From: Cryptomeria japonica
Taxonomy: Eukaryota > Streptophyta > Pinopsida > Cupressales > Cupressaceae
Direction: 5' to 3'
NCBI RefSeq assembly: GCF_030272615.1
Contig: NC_081405.1
Location: 646,974,920-647,038,919, forward strand
DNA: 64,000 bases
How positions within the stretch are numbered: the first letter of the stretch is position 1; each line of letters starts with the position of its first letter. The position numbers were made by a program, and so were the translations under genes. Shown here one piece after another: positions 35,444 to 47,549 of this stretch. The notes under the pieces were generated by a model, which was not told where the DNA came from, did no database searches, and saw nothing but the letters and a program-made list of their open reading frames with translations.

Positions 35444-36718
35444 ATGGGGGAATACACTATGAGGGAACTTACTCATCATCTCACTCAGACTGAGAGAGCC
35501 TATGATGAACTCAAAGTCAAGTATAAAGCCTCCTTGGCCAAAAGAAGAGAGCATGTTGAGAAACTAATGGAGATTACTGAAAATAGTTCTTCTGATGAAG
35601 CAAACATGGATGCCCTAGTTGAAGAAGTTGAAAAATTGAATGAATCTAATGCCAACTTGAGAAGGGAACTGGAAGGACTGACTATCAGAATGTGTCAAGA
35701 GCTTAAGAACCGAAGGAAAGTTGAAGATCTAGTAAAAGACAAAGATCATGAGATCAGCTAGCTGAAGCAAGAAATTAGTGCCCTTACTGCTCATATCCAA
35801 GAGAGGAAAGTGGAAAAAGAAGAAATGCAAGGTGAACTAAACATGGCTATTTCTGAGAATACAACCTTGAAGGAATCCAATGCCTATATTTCCAAAGAAC
35901 TTACTGAGACAAAGGAGATACTTGCCAAATTCAATCAGAGTACTGCTAAGCTAGAGAAAACGCTTGAATCAACAAAACTGGTAAAGAATACCACTGGACT
36001 TGGTTTCTCTGGGTATGAGGAAGGTGAGACCTCTGGAACAAAAGATGTAGCATCAAAGAAGCAACCAACATCAAAGGATAAAGGAAAGAAAATTTTTAAA
36101 CTTGTTTGCTTTAATTGTCTCAAAGAAGGACATACTGCTAACATGTGTAGAAGCAAGGCCTACAATAATTTTCCTTATTTTCTAAACAATAAGCCTAGAT
36201 CCAATAGAGTCAATGGAAACTGCTATGCATGCAACAAGCTTGGGCATAGAGCATTTGAATGCAGGTCTGCTTTGCACAACACTGGGAGATTCCCTCCAAG
36301 GACTCAAGGAGTTATCCCGAAACCCGCTGTGAACCGGAATCCAAACCGGTACAATGCCTATGACCATCAGTCAGGTGGCTATCAAGCGACAACTAGTTGG
36401 AGAGCAACCTGTTTGATCTGTCATGGTAGTGGTCACACTGCTGCAACATGCAAAAGGAAGAATGGTAGTATGAACAATGGACCATGGAGAACAGCTGGAA
36501 TGGTGTGCTATCATTGCAACAAACTGGGACACACTGCCAGAACCTGCAAAATGAGAAAGAACCTATCGGATGATATACCGATCACTCTAGAAGGGAAGAT
36601 TAATGTTGAAATCATTCAAATGGGAATGAATAAAACATGGAAAAAGAAATTTGAAGAAGTGTCACAAGATGTACCGGTTTCTGCACCTAGTGTGGAAGTC
36701 TTTGAACTGGCAAACTGA
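35444..36718 (+). pseudogene. Element C ORF1: coiled coil plus four zinc knuckles
   Basis: ATG 35444 (MGEYTMRELTHHL) opens a frame of 424 residues broken only by one TAG at 35759-35761. Residues 1-170 are heptad-rich Leu/Glu/Lys coiled coil. Four C-x2-C-x4-H-x4-C knuckles follow at about residues 222 (CFNCLKEGHTANMC), 260 (CYACNKLGHRAFEC), 323 (CLICHGSGHTAATC) and 355 (CYHCNKLGHTARTC), separated by basic Asn/Arg-rich linkers. This is the layout of a nucleic-acid-binding Gag-like protein. Retroviral-type Gags normally carry one or two knuckles, so four is unusual. No capsid fold was recognised. The single stop suggests recent loss of function. Confidence 0.8.
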
Positions 36719-37159
36719 GCCTTGGAAAAGCTTAGGGGGAGCATATCAGTGAAATATTTGAACCCCCAGTTTATATTGGTAAAGCCCTTAACTAGTATAC
36801 CTGTCAATCAGTAGAATATTTTGAAGTGGTAAAAGGCAAAATTAGAGTTTGTACCCTAGCAGTGGAGCATTTATTATGGTAGGTGAAAGATTGTTTAAAA
36901 GGGATTTTTGACACCATTTTCACTTATCTATTTTTGAGCGAAGAATTTTCAAGTGTAGAGCAACAAGAGCGATTCATCTAGCGATTCAAAGTGAATTCAA
37001 AATCTTGTAGAAGAATCCAGAGATCATTTTCAATCAGTCAAGTGAAGAACACCAAGCGATAATCCAATAACTAAAGTGGTGTGTTGTGAGCAACATTGCA
37101 AAATCCTAAATTTCAAAGTGTGAAGGTATTTTCTCAAAATTTGTGTCTATCATTTAATC

Positions 37160-40089
37160 ATGGCTTCTGCATCCCACTCCAGTTCTAGTGCACCTATAGA
37201 CTCAATGGATTTTATTCAAAAGAAGATGAAATACAATGCCCTATCCCAAATACCTGCTGGAGTCATAGTTGAGGAAGATATTTTAGGATATATTGACTAT
37301 AAATTGGAAAACCTAGGATCCCTAGTGATCCATTCCCAGCTAGGTCTGTTCTGTGGGGATGATAAGAAAATCAAACCAGAATATAGCATCCTAGAGAAGA
37401 AGAAACTACACAATGTTGTTTATTTTCTTGAAGAGTTCACTAAAGATCACATCCGCATCATCCTGAGCAGAGTACATGTTGACAAAATGTATCTCAAGAG
37501 GTCGCATGATATTACACCGGAAGCAATTCATGTCATCACCAATTTCTATAACATTGGAGAGGTGTCAGCTCTAAGGAAGGTCATTAAAACTGAAATGACA
37601 AAACTCACTGGTTCTCTTAGTGACCAACGGGGAATGACTGTCAACACCATCAAAGATGATTTGGTTAAGTATGCTTTCATGGTGATTGGCTACCAGGTGT
37701 TTTATGCTAGCAGAATAAACTCTGTCCCCACTGCTGCAGTGAATGCCACCTACAAAATGATTAAGGAAGACACCTCTTTTGATTTGTGTACCTATTTGTA
37801 AAAACAATTGCTATTGAACCTGAAGTCCATCAAATAGGACAATTCTCTAAGGTTCATGTTTGGACAACTTTTGATCGGCCTAATTTTCTACTTTCAAGGC
37901 TATTTTCCTAGAGTAGGTGATATTCAATGGTTTGCTGACCAACCAGTCTCTAAGAAAATTAGGGAAAGTCTTCAAGTGGTAGGAACCAAATATCTTGAGG
38001 TTCTGAACAAATACTTTGATGAATTCAAGCAGAAAATGAGCCAGAGGATGAGGATATCTGGAGATATTGTAAAAAAATATGAATATGAAATCTGCTTTAC
38101 CATAAAGGTAGATGAATGCATAATGGAAGCGGTATAACCAAGAAAGGAATCAGTAGAACCTATGGGGTATGAAGTGATGTATGACATGTTGGATGGGTAT
38201 GCCTCTACCCTGCTTGCCTCACCATTAGATGCAAAGAAAAAGTGAACCGACACCTACTTAGAGAGGGTAACATTGGTTGAAGATCCTATAGTGAAAAAGG
38301 GCAAGGCAGTGCCCTCAGTATCGGTATTGGTTACCTCAACAAGTCCAAAAGTGACCAAGCGGTCACCTGCCAAGAAGAAATCAGAAGGTGCTCCCGCTAA
38401 AGTATTTGAGAGGAAGTGGAAGACCAAAAATAGCTCACCAGAGTCAGAGGATACAGAACCGGAAGTACAGTCTAAGAAAACCAGGCAATCAAGCAAGAAG
38501 GCAAAATCTACTGGTAATGCACCTACATCGTCAGCACCAGTAAATATAGACATCTCTTCTTATAAGCCTATGACACATTGTCAAAGGACTTTGAAAAATA
38601 TTAAGAGAAAGGTACTTGATGACTAAAAAGAATATTTGATGATTTTTCTGATAATGAGAAAGAAGAAGTTGAACAAGAGGTTATTATATATTTATGTGTC
38701 AATGATTGGTTGCCATCTAAAATCAGATCAATCACACCTGATTCTTTATACAATTCTTTGGATAATAAATGGTGCATTGCCATTGAGAAAGAATAGGAAA
38801 TAAGGGAAAAATTCCTTGCTCAGTACTTTCCGGATGCCTCTAATTCTAAATTGTTTGAGATAATGGACAAGAATAAAGGCCTCTTCTTCATGAGAAGAAG
38901 AAGACTCAGGCTGCTAGAAGACAAAACTTCTAAAGTGGAGAAGGACACCCATCTACATGCAAAAGCTACTGTTAGATTACATCAAGTGTCTGAGGCCAAT
39001 ATGAAGGCTGAACAAGAACTTGACCTATAATCAGCCAAACCGGATGAGGTATTTGATGGTGAAGGAGAAAGAGTTACAGAACAAGTTGACACTATTGAAG
39101 TGGATACATTGGATGTTGAGGATGTCACTCTGGACACAGAGAAGGAGAAACATGATAAGCAAAAAGTAGAGAAGGAGAAACAGGACAAGGAAAAGGCTGA
39201 TAAAGAGAAAGCGAAGAAAGAGGATGAGAAAATGAAAGAGGAAGATAAAAAGAAAGAGGAAGACAAGAGGAAACAAGAAGAAGAGAAGCAAAAAGAAGAG
39301 GAGAAGAGGAGAAAAAGAAAGAAGAGGAGAAAAAGAAGGAAGAGGAGAAAAAGAAAGAAGAGGAGAAAAAGGAGGAAGAAAAGAAAAAGCAGGAAGAAGA
39401 AGGAAGAACTGAAGAAGAAACAAGAAGATGAACAAAAGAAGAAAGAAGAAGAAAAGAAAAGAGTAGTAAAGGAGAAGGAAACAAAGAAAGCCAAACAAGT
39501 AGAGACTCCCAAGGCAATCGGTGGTCAAGCCAAACTGGTTGACATTGCCAGTCCTATTGATCTCCAATCTGCAGATGAATCAGAGTTGCTTCAAAGCATA
39601 AAGCTTGCACAAGAAAGGTTGGAAGCATTAAGGAGGCAGAAGGAATAGGATGTCATTCAAACTACGGTTGACACCCTTACCAGATTGATTCCTAGTACTA
39701 ACCTCCCCAGTACCGATTCCTCTCTGTCTAAACTTAAAGTTCTGTGTACCATTGTAGAGGACCAGGTACAATGCTTGGAAGAAGTTGCTAAAGAAAATGC
39801 AAAGAAGAAGCATGAAAAGGCACTCAACACTGCCTTAGTCAAGAAAATGAATGAGCTTCGGTCTCAACTTCTAAAACAACAGAAGGATATAATTGTTGCT
39901 ATGGATGAAGGAAAACTACTGTTGAGAAAAATGAGCCAACCCCATCTATTTTATGATGATGTGCTCACACAAAAAGATAAACTCCAATCGGATTTGCAGG
40001 CATACATAAGCAACTTCAAGATGCCATATGATTGCTTCACTACATATGGGCAAACAGTTAATCGTTATCAGCTTAGATTGCCAGGATAG
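37160..40089 (+). pseudogene. Element C ORF2: long unidentified protein relic
   Basis: ATG 37160 opens 213 codons (MASASHSSSSAPIDSMDFIQ) ending at 37801. The same frame then continues past stops at 37801, about 37838, 38137 and 38246 to 38626. After a frame change, 39100-39648 and 39685-40089 are in one frame. It looks like one ancestral protein of about 970 codons: a globular N-terminal region, a basic Ser/Lys/Pro linker (38280-38560), a Lys/Glu coiled coil encoded by tandem 21-24 bp purine units (39180-39480), and a helical C-terminus. No polymerase, protease or integrase motif. Function unknown; a structural or captured host-derived role is possible. Confidence 0.6.
39290..39400 (+). repeat. 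Coding purine minisatellite
   Basis: Units like GAGGAGAAAAAGAAAGAA repeat about five times inside ORF2 and encode Lys/Glu/Arg. Slippage here probably caused the frame change. Confidence 0.75.
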
Positions 40090-40640
40090 AATTGGAGATC
40101 AACAACCAGTCAAGAGACTTGCAGGAGCTTCAACTGGTCTTATTATCTAGACTGCAAATTCTTTAGAAATGTTTTCTCAATCTCGAAGCCATCACGGTCA
40201 CTCAAGAGATGAGTACCATTGACGCTATGGAAGAACTGGTATTCCAGATGTAGACAGAAAATGAGGTTGCTACCTCATTACTTGAGTCATGGTCATGAGC
40301 CATGAAGACTTTTATGCAAGATTTTAAATCTGTTTTTGACAAGTTTCACTCATTATCATAAACATTAACTCAGTTTTAATGATAATGAGAAACATGGGTT
40401 ATTCTGCAGTACTTTGTCATTGTTGGCAAAGGGGGAGTAGTATTTAAAATTTTGGTGAATGTTATGTATACTTTCATGTTACCACTTTAAGGGAGTTGTA
40501 TACATTGTAATTTTTGCAAAAGGGATTATGTATATGTTTAGGGGGAGTAATTTTGATTATGGCATATTTTTTTGTTGTTGTAAAAACACTTAGATATCAA
40601 AATTTTCCTAAGTGTTGCCATCAATGCCAAAGGGGGATAT

Positions 40641-41742
40641 TGTTGGCATTTTGATAATGTTGTGATTGTCATTGATGGACACACACTTGCTTTGTGAACA
40701 TTTTCTTGATGTATGAGTTATGCTCAACTGATAATTGTTCCAATCGGTATTATGTGTTATAGTCTTTAGACTATTGGTGTTTTGCAGAAAATGTTTACCG
40801 GTCACAAATTGACTAAAGATCTCAAGTAGTATGAAGACCTCAAGTGGTTCGAACGAACAAAGCGGTAGTTGACATTTTCCAATTTTCATTTTTCATAACT
40901 GGTAATCGATATATTGAATGAATCGGTATTACTATGTGATGTGTTACCAACCGGTATATCTAGGATGAGTTATCTTCCATCGACACTTTGGCGGTGATTT
41001 TGTGTCGTGTTACCAAATGTGTCTAGATGCACTGAACCTAGGAACTTGTAGTTTCATCCTATTGGACCGACATGAAATTAGTTTCCTTAATAAGGACATC
41101 ATGTCTAGGGTTTGTTATGATGAGAGACGTATGATGCATGAGAAGGTTATGTGCGATCTTTGAAGACAAGATTAGGTCTATGTAGAGTGTTGAAGACTAA
41201 AGTAATGCTAAAAGTGCATTAACAATAAGCTATCAAGGATCTAACCAAGCATACTGTGCTAGTATCTAGATCACCCACTTGTTGATTACTCATATCTTCG
41301 ACAAGTTTGAAACCCTTAACCGGGTAGGCCTAGCAAAGCCTTTGTAAATCCTCTAACAAGGTGGTTCACAACTGTGGATCTGAAATCCTCTCACAAGGTA
41401 GTCTTTAACAAGACTTATCTCCTAACAAAGATCTAGATTCCTAACAGGATCTGTTTTGGTAAAGAAAATTGTATGACCTTAACCGGTCTGGTTTCTATTC
41501 TACAGATAGTTACTTGTGAGTTTCTGCTCATAGTGATTTTTCTCAATTGGGTTTCCACGTCAAATATCTTGTATTATGGTGATTGTGGTTTTGTAGGTGA
41601 ATGCTTTATTTTCTATTTGGTTAGCATTTATCTTAATCAGTTTATTAGTGAATTTGTTATATTGGTTATTTGCTAAACTGACTAGAAGTTTGAGTTTAGT
41701 GTTTTTTGGTATACTAATTCACCCACTTCTTAGTATTCATCA
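40641..41742 (+). repeat. Element C 3' LTR
   Basis: Partner of 34293-35393. Preceded by the purine tract at 40627-40640. Confidence 0.93.
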
Positions 41743-41747
41743 TCCTT

Positions 41748-42648
41748 TACCAATGCCACCTTCTTACTGCTCAGTGAGTTTAGACTCACCTTGTGTTCTT
41801 TGCTCTGAGTTTCTTCCTCCAAAGCCTCCCGTATGGCCTCTATTTTCTTTTCCTCTACCTCTGCCCCTATTACTACTTGAATCATGTTTTCTTTTTAGTT
41901 TTTCTTCAACTTTAAGGGCAAGTTGTTAGCTTTGATGAACTGTCTTTGGGCTCATTATATTTATTTCCTCTTGGATATTCCATCTTAGTCCATTTAGGCA
42001 CCTAGAAACTTTGAGACTTTCTTCTTCCACTGCATGAGATCTAAGACTAGGTTTTTGAAACTCCTCCATATAACCACTTATATCAAGGTCTTTTTGTCTT
42101 ATGTTTTTTCTTTTCCTATGGATCTGCACTTCATAGTCATCAAGGAGATAGGTTTCTTTGATTTTGACTAACATCCCTTTCCAAGAAGAGGTGGGAGTTT
42201 TACCTACTTTCTTCCTCTCATCCTACACAAATTTCCACCATGTGAGAGCGACTCCCCTCATCCTAGACTTGACCACTTTGACTCTTTGAGATTCAATTAT
42301 TCCTTCACATTCAAAATGGTTCTCCATACCCTCTATCCATTCTAGAACCACTTCTACTTCCATCTTACCAGTGAAGAATGACAATCCTTCTAGTGATTTA
42401 CTGCTTAAGGCTTTCAATGCCTTTAGGGAAGATTCTTGTTCTAAAAATAGGTCTGGTTCAGGTACTTCATCTACTTCTGACACCTCTTTACCCTTCCCTT
42501 CTACTCCTTCAACCTTTACCAACACTTCATCTTCCTTTGTTTCAATTTCACCAAGCTTACCTTCCAATTCTATCAGCTTTTCCTTTAAGAGTCTATTCTC
42601 TTCCTCCTAAACATCCACTTTCTTTGCCAACTCTACATTGGTCACCAT
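41748..42648 (-). pseudogene. gypsy-2 gag, N-terminal part
   Basis: ATG at 42648 (MVTNVELAKK), a Glu/Lys-rich coiled coil, then the capsid core (FFTGKMEVEVVLEWIEGMEN, 42380-42310) and YLLDDYEVQIHRKRKNIRQK near 42130. Three in-frame stops (about 42609, 42223 and 41926). The Arg/Gly-rich basic stretch before the zinc knuckle is cut at 41747 by element C and resumes at 34287. Confidence 0.9.
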
Positions 42649-42722
42649 GGTGTTTTCTCCTATAGATTCCACTTAGGACATCTACTCTCCTAGCCCAAAT
42701 CTTATAGGCTCTGATACCAATT

Positions 42723-44352
42723 TGATAGGGTTTGCCTAGCTTGCTCACACTTCACCTAGTTGGTGTTGCTCAATTCCACCAACCCCACCAGGTCTAGCTA
42801 TGCTCCAAGACCTCCAAGTCCTTCCCAATCTCTTCTAGGACTTTCTCTTTCCCAATATCAAGGTGTTTGCAATAAGTGTTTGACTAAGAACCCTACCATT
42901 TCAATGTGTTTCCCATATACTCAATCTTTCAATATTGACAACAGCTTATCAATTTCTCACTTTTCACCCCCATGCTATTGTGAGTCATTGAAGAGGTGTG
43001 GAGGTGGAATTTACCATGGAATGAATTCAATTTTGTCCATTTGATGTTTTTCAATCTCTATCTTCCTTACCAATTTCATAAATTTGCCTAGAAATAGGGC
43101 TACAAGGATGAGCCCCAATTAGGCCTCCTAAATCCAGTTTTTAAGGGTTTTTGGTTTTACAGTCGAAAATACCTTGCAAAGAGTTTTATTTTTCTTCAAT
43201 CACTCACCCATCCTCAAGATATTTTGTACGTTTTAGCTTTCCAACTTACTGTACAGTGCCCTTACCCAAAATGAGGGTTTGCTAGTTTCTAGGCCTTAAC
43301 TGACAATGACTGTCCAACTTTGTGAAATGGGCATCTAAGGGACTTGTCAAGGCTTCTCCTTGTAGTTTTAGCTCTTTATGGACCTCACAAATCATACCAA
43401 ATGATTTGGTTAAGGTTTTGTATTCACCCTTGTAGTATGCATTCAATTTACACCCTATTTTCTCTAGTCGGGTTGCTCTTGGACTCACCTAGAACAAGGT
43501 GGAAACTATGATGAAATCCACTTTCAGAACTCCTCCCTATATATTTATACTATACCTAGGGTTTCCTTACATTTACCAACAGGCCATGATGGTAGCACAG
43601 AGGTATTTTATGGGGCAACCATTTCACATAAATATGCTATTTACAAGCCAAAGTTGGCTGATTGAAAACAAAACAATAAATGTACTAACACACACTATCT
43701 ACAAAGCATGAAATGAACCAAATAGTACTATAACACACAAAAGAACTTATATCCAAAACTATATCAATGGATTCAATCCATTTGTGTTCACATTTATGCA
43801 AAATAGGACAAAAACAGTGATAACAGTCTGAAAATGAGTGGTTTCAGATTTTCATTCATACAAAATCAAACTTCCAACCTTGGTAACCATGAAAAAGGAT
43901 GTTTAAATAGTCTTCCCCATGTGTGGAGGCATCCTAGGTCAAAGTGCTACCCTATCTCCACCGTTAAGCTCTTTTAGGACCAAAGTTGTCATGACAACTT
44001 TTACAACTTTCCACATTTTGTTGTTTCAACTTAAGCAACCTATTACAAGTCATTACTCATGTCTTTTTTAACATTCCTAAGACTATTCTCAACCTCTCTA
44101 ATTCTCTCACCAAGTTATGCCTCTTTTGACCAATAAGAAGATCATTAACCTACTTAAACTACTAGCTACTCACAAAGTGCAAACCTAGAAAGGAAACTAA
44201 GACAACTAGGCCTACACTTGACTCAAATCAAAAATTACACACACACCTTAGACCCTCCTGGAGTCCTTATTATAAACTTGACTTGGCTAAGGTTAGTACA
44301 AGCCAAAATTATAGAAGGACTATGAGCCTAAGTCCTAGGTGCTCCTACACCA
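42723..44352 (-). repeat. gypsy-2 5' LTR
   Basis: 1630 bp. Followed inward by a 3-bp spacer and the initiator-Met primer site (42719-42708). Confidence 0.93.
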
Positions 44353-45379
44353 CTTCTATACAGTTCCATACTATGTTCCACCATTATCAGGGCTCGAGAC
44401 TGCTCAAGATTAGAGGATATTTAGTTACAAGATGCATTGATCCACTTGTGGTACCATTCATATATCCTAGATGGTTGGCAGCTCATCATATGTGGCCACA
44501 AAAGGATGAGTTGCCACTTTATTTCTGCAAACAATTGTTTGTAGAGTTTCATATGGACTTAGACATTGATTATACATCTATACTAGTGAATGTTGGATAG
44601 GGGAGAGGGAGGCTCAATGATAAATTTAGGCAACCTGATGCACTAGCACTCGTTAATAAACGAGCATTAGTTGGTGCAAACCTTTTGGTTCTACCAAAAT
44701 GTTTGGATTTATCACATGTAGTAGATGCAATAGTTGATGATTCCAGGCAACATATCTACTCTAACATTGGACAAATTACCACTCAGGTCAACTAGATGAC
44801 ATCTGATTGTGTTGGGAGATATTTGTTGTGATCGCAGGGTACCATTCCACAGGCTATAGATGCAACATGTAACAATGGCACTGATCCAAGTATGCTCGTG
44901 TAGACATACCATCTCCACTTGACGTTGCATGGTTGATAGAGGTTGTTCCATAGTAGTGGATGAGTGCATTATTGTCTAGAGATTTATTGGATTTGTATAT
45001 GCTTCGTTCTTCGATTCTTGGGATCCTATTGGAGGATGTACGGACACAAGTGAGACAACATGTACACGAAGGTAGAGCATCTCAGTGTGATATGGGGAGA
45101 GAGGAGGGAATTTTGGTGTATCCTACAACCCCTCCACCACATACATCAGTTGGTCCCTCACATCCTCCTCAGCCTACACTAGGCGATCTGACACCTGAGC
45201 TACCACATCCTACACTACTACCGCCTGTTACTTTTACATATCCTGCTCGACCTCATGGTCACTATACCAGTCTTCTTATTGACTATTTAGAGGATGCATT
45301 GCGGTATATAGACGTTGACCATGTGTCCTTCCATTCATCCGAGGTCAGCAAGATTGGAAGAGCCTTCGAGTCTCATGAG

Positions 45380-45671
45380 GTACACATTGTTTTTTCTTTA
45401 AGGTTATATTATTTATTTGATTTTAAAATAGTGGATTTCAAATTCAAAATTGTTAACACAATTTGAATTTTTAATTATATGCATCATCCTATTACATTGG
45501 AGATAGTAGGAGATTTGCAGCTCATCCTTCTACTTCTGCACCTGGTCACAGTCAGGTACACGTTGTTTTTTTTCTGTAAAGTCATATTATTAAATTGATT
45601 TTAAATAGTGAATTTCAACTTCAAAATTGTTAGCTAACACAATTTTAATTTTGAATTATATATGATCCAGG
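45380..45671 (+). repeat. Duplicated intron-exon module
   Basis: Segment 45380-45488 (GTACACATTGTTTTTT...TTAATTATATG) is repeated at 45556-45666 (GTACACGTTGTTTTTT...TGAATTATATATG), offset 176 bp. Both start at a GT donor and end near an AG acceptor, so an intron with its adjacent small exon was duplicated in tandem. Confidence 0.7.
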
Positions 45672-46139
45672 TTCATGGACCACGTTTGAGTTCTTCATCT
45701 TGGATACCTGTGGCCCATGCACACTCTAGTGGTGCAGATGATGGATCAAACCAAGTAAAATTTGCATGTACTTATGTTGAAGTAAAATCTTCATACTTAT
45801 AGTTAGATAATATTTGCATGTGCTTATATATATGTGTGCTTACGTGTACTTTCTTATGCAGGGACAACATTCAGGACATGGATTAGTGGAGGATCAACCA
45901 ACTTAGTTTATACATTATCATTGTTTGATGAGATTATATGTATGTACTACATGTACATTTTTATATATATGTGTATCTGACACTTATTTGATGAGATTAT
46001 ATACATATCAAACACTTGTACATATCAGACACTTGACATGTTTGATCATATTATATACATATCAGACACACTCGTTTGATGAGATTAATTGTTTTTTATT
46101 ACACATATCTATGTTATATTTTTATAATTAGTTCAAGTT

Positions 46140-47080
46140 ACATAGAATTGATCATGTTATTTTAGATGATAAATCCCGATATTTAGTTAATTGAATTATT
46201 AAATCAATTAGTTAGTTGAATTGTTAATTGTTGATTTGATTTAGTTAGTTGAATTGTTGATTAAATTATTAATTTGATCAAATCAGTTCAAATAAAAAAG
46301 TGATTCAAATCAATTAATTAAATGAATTCACTGAATTAATTAAATGAATTCACTGAATTAATCAAATTAATTCAAATCAATTAATCAAATCAATTCAAAC
46401 CAATTCAATGAATTATTAAATCAATTAGTTAGCTGATTTGTTAATTGTTGATTTGATTTAGTTAGTTGAATTGTTGATTTAAGTATTAAATTAATTAAAC
46501 CAATTAGTTAGTTGAATTGTTAATTGTTGATTTGATTTAGTTAGTTTAATAGTTGATTTAATTATTAAATTAATCAAATCAATTCAAATAAAAAAGTGAT
46601 TCAAATCAATTAATAAAAGTATCAAGTCAATTCAATTCAATGAATTAATCAAATTAATTTAAATCAATTAATCAAATGAATTCACCGAATTAATCAAATT
46701 ATCAAGTCAATTCACTTCAATGAATTAATCAAATCAATTCAAATCAATTAATCAAATGAATTCAATTCAATTCAAACCGATTCAATGAATTAGTCAAACT
46801 AATTAAAATCAATTAATCAAATCAATTCAATGAATTAATCAAATTAATTCAAATCAATTCAAACCAATTTGATGAATTAATCAATCCAGTGAATTAATGC
46901 AATGAATTAATCAATCCAATCAATCGAACAAATTAATCAATTAATTAAGTGATTCAAATCAATCCAATGAATTAATTATTTATCAATTCAATTAAGGGAT
47001 TCAAATACATCCAATGATTTAATCAAATTAATTAATCAAATCAATTAATTAATTCATTTCAACTAAGTGATTCAAATCAT
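46140..47080. repeat. AATTGA/AATCAATT degenerate satellite, about 0.95 kb
   Basis: Dense repeats of AATCAATTCAAATCAATTAATCAAATGAATTCA type with almost no G. No coding potential. It separates the split gene from the convergent transposase relic. Confidence 0.85.
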
Positions 47081-47159
47081 TATAAGATAGCATGCAACAA
47101 ATTAACTCAAATTGTGCAAATTTTGATTTCAAAGCAGTTGCAACAAATAAAATCAAATG

Positions 47160-47510
<351 letters not shown>

Positions 47511-47549
47511 TACATGAGTTCACTTGTTCTAATAAATTAAGTGAGCTAA

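Larger units (their letters stand above)
34293..41742 (+). mobile_element. Non-autonomous LTR retrotransposon C nested in gypsy-2
   Basis: LTRs at 34293-35393 (1101 bp) and 40641-41742 (1102 bp), each TGTTGGCATTTTGA...TTCATCA, roughly 5% diverged by eye. The target duplication TCCTT is perfect at 34288-34292 and 41743-41747. PBS TGGTATCAGAGCC is at 35396-35408 and the polypurine tract CCAAAGGGGGATAT at 40627-40640. The 5.25-kb interior shows no protease, RT, RNase H or integrase in any frame. Instead it has a coiled-coil/zinc-knuckle gene and a second long relic ORF. This is LARD-like in structure but with gene content. Confidence 0.95.
28939..44352 (-). mobile_element. Ty3 chromovirus gypsy-2, interrupted by element C
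   Basis: LTRs at 28939-30570 (3', 1632 bp) and 42723-44352 (5', 1630 bp) differ by a few percent. They run TGATAGGG to TGCATCA/TACACCA. The target duplication CTTCT is perfect at 28934-28938 and 44353-44357. PBS TGGTATCAGAGC is at 42719-42708. Removing element C leaves about 8.0 kb with gag, protease, RT, RNase H, integrase and chromodomain in order. Related to gypsy-1 in protein (closely similar RT and gag starts) and in the GGTGCTCCTGCA LTR end, but a distinct subfamily by LTR length and sequence. Scattered stops show it is dead. Confidence 0.95.
28585..45906 (+). pseudogene. Unidentified gene split by gypsy-2; parts 28585-28938 and 44358-45906
   Basis: ATG at 28585 opens a frame that, apart from TGA at 28687, 28885 and 28909 (each a possible decayed CGA), runs to codon boundary 28938. 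After gypsy-2 and its duplicated CTTCT target copy, the same frame resumes at 44358 and stays open to TAG 44598. It then continues with further stops and a frameshift near 44900 into a Pro/His-rich region (45110-45250). Putative introns follow: donors after 45379, 45555 and about 45756; acceptors before about 45489, 45672 and 45862; a stop at 45904. Visible motifs are LPLYFCKQLFVEF and G-x-GR, shared with 3729-3900. I do not know its function. It is convergent with the DDE transposase relic 1.6 kb downstream. Confidence 0.6.

Noticed and set aside
38982-39567. Phe/Ser/Leu-rich minus-strand frames of 176-178 codons
   Set aside because: Antisense shadow of the Lys/Glu coiled-coil region of element C ORF2.
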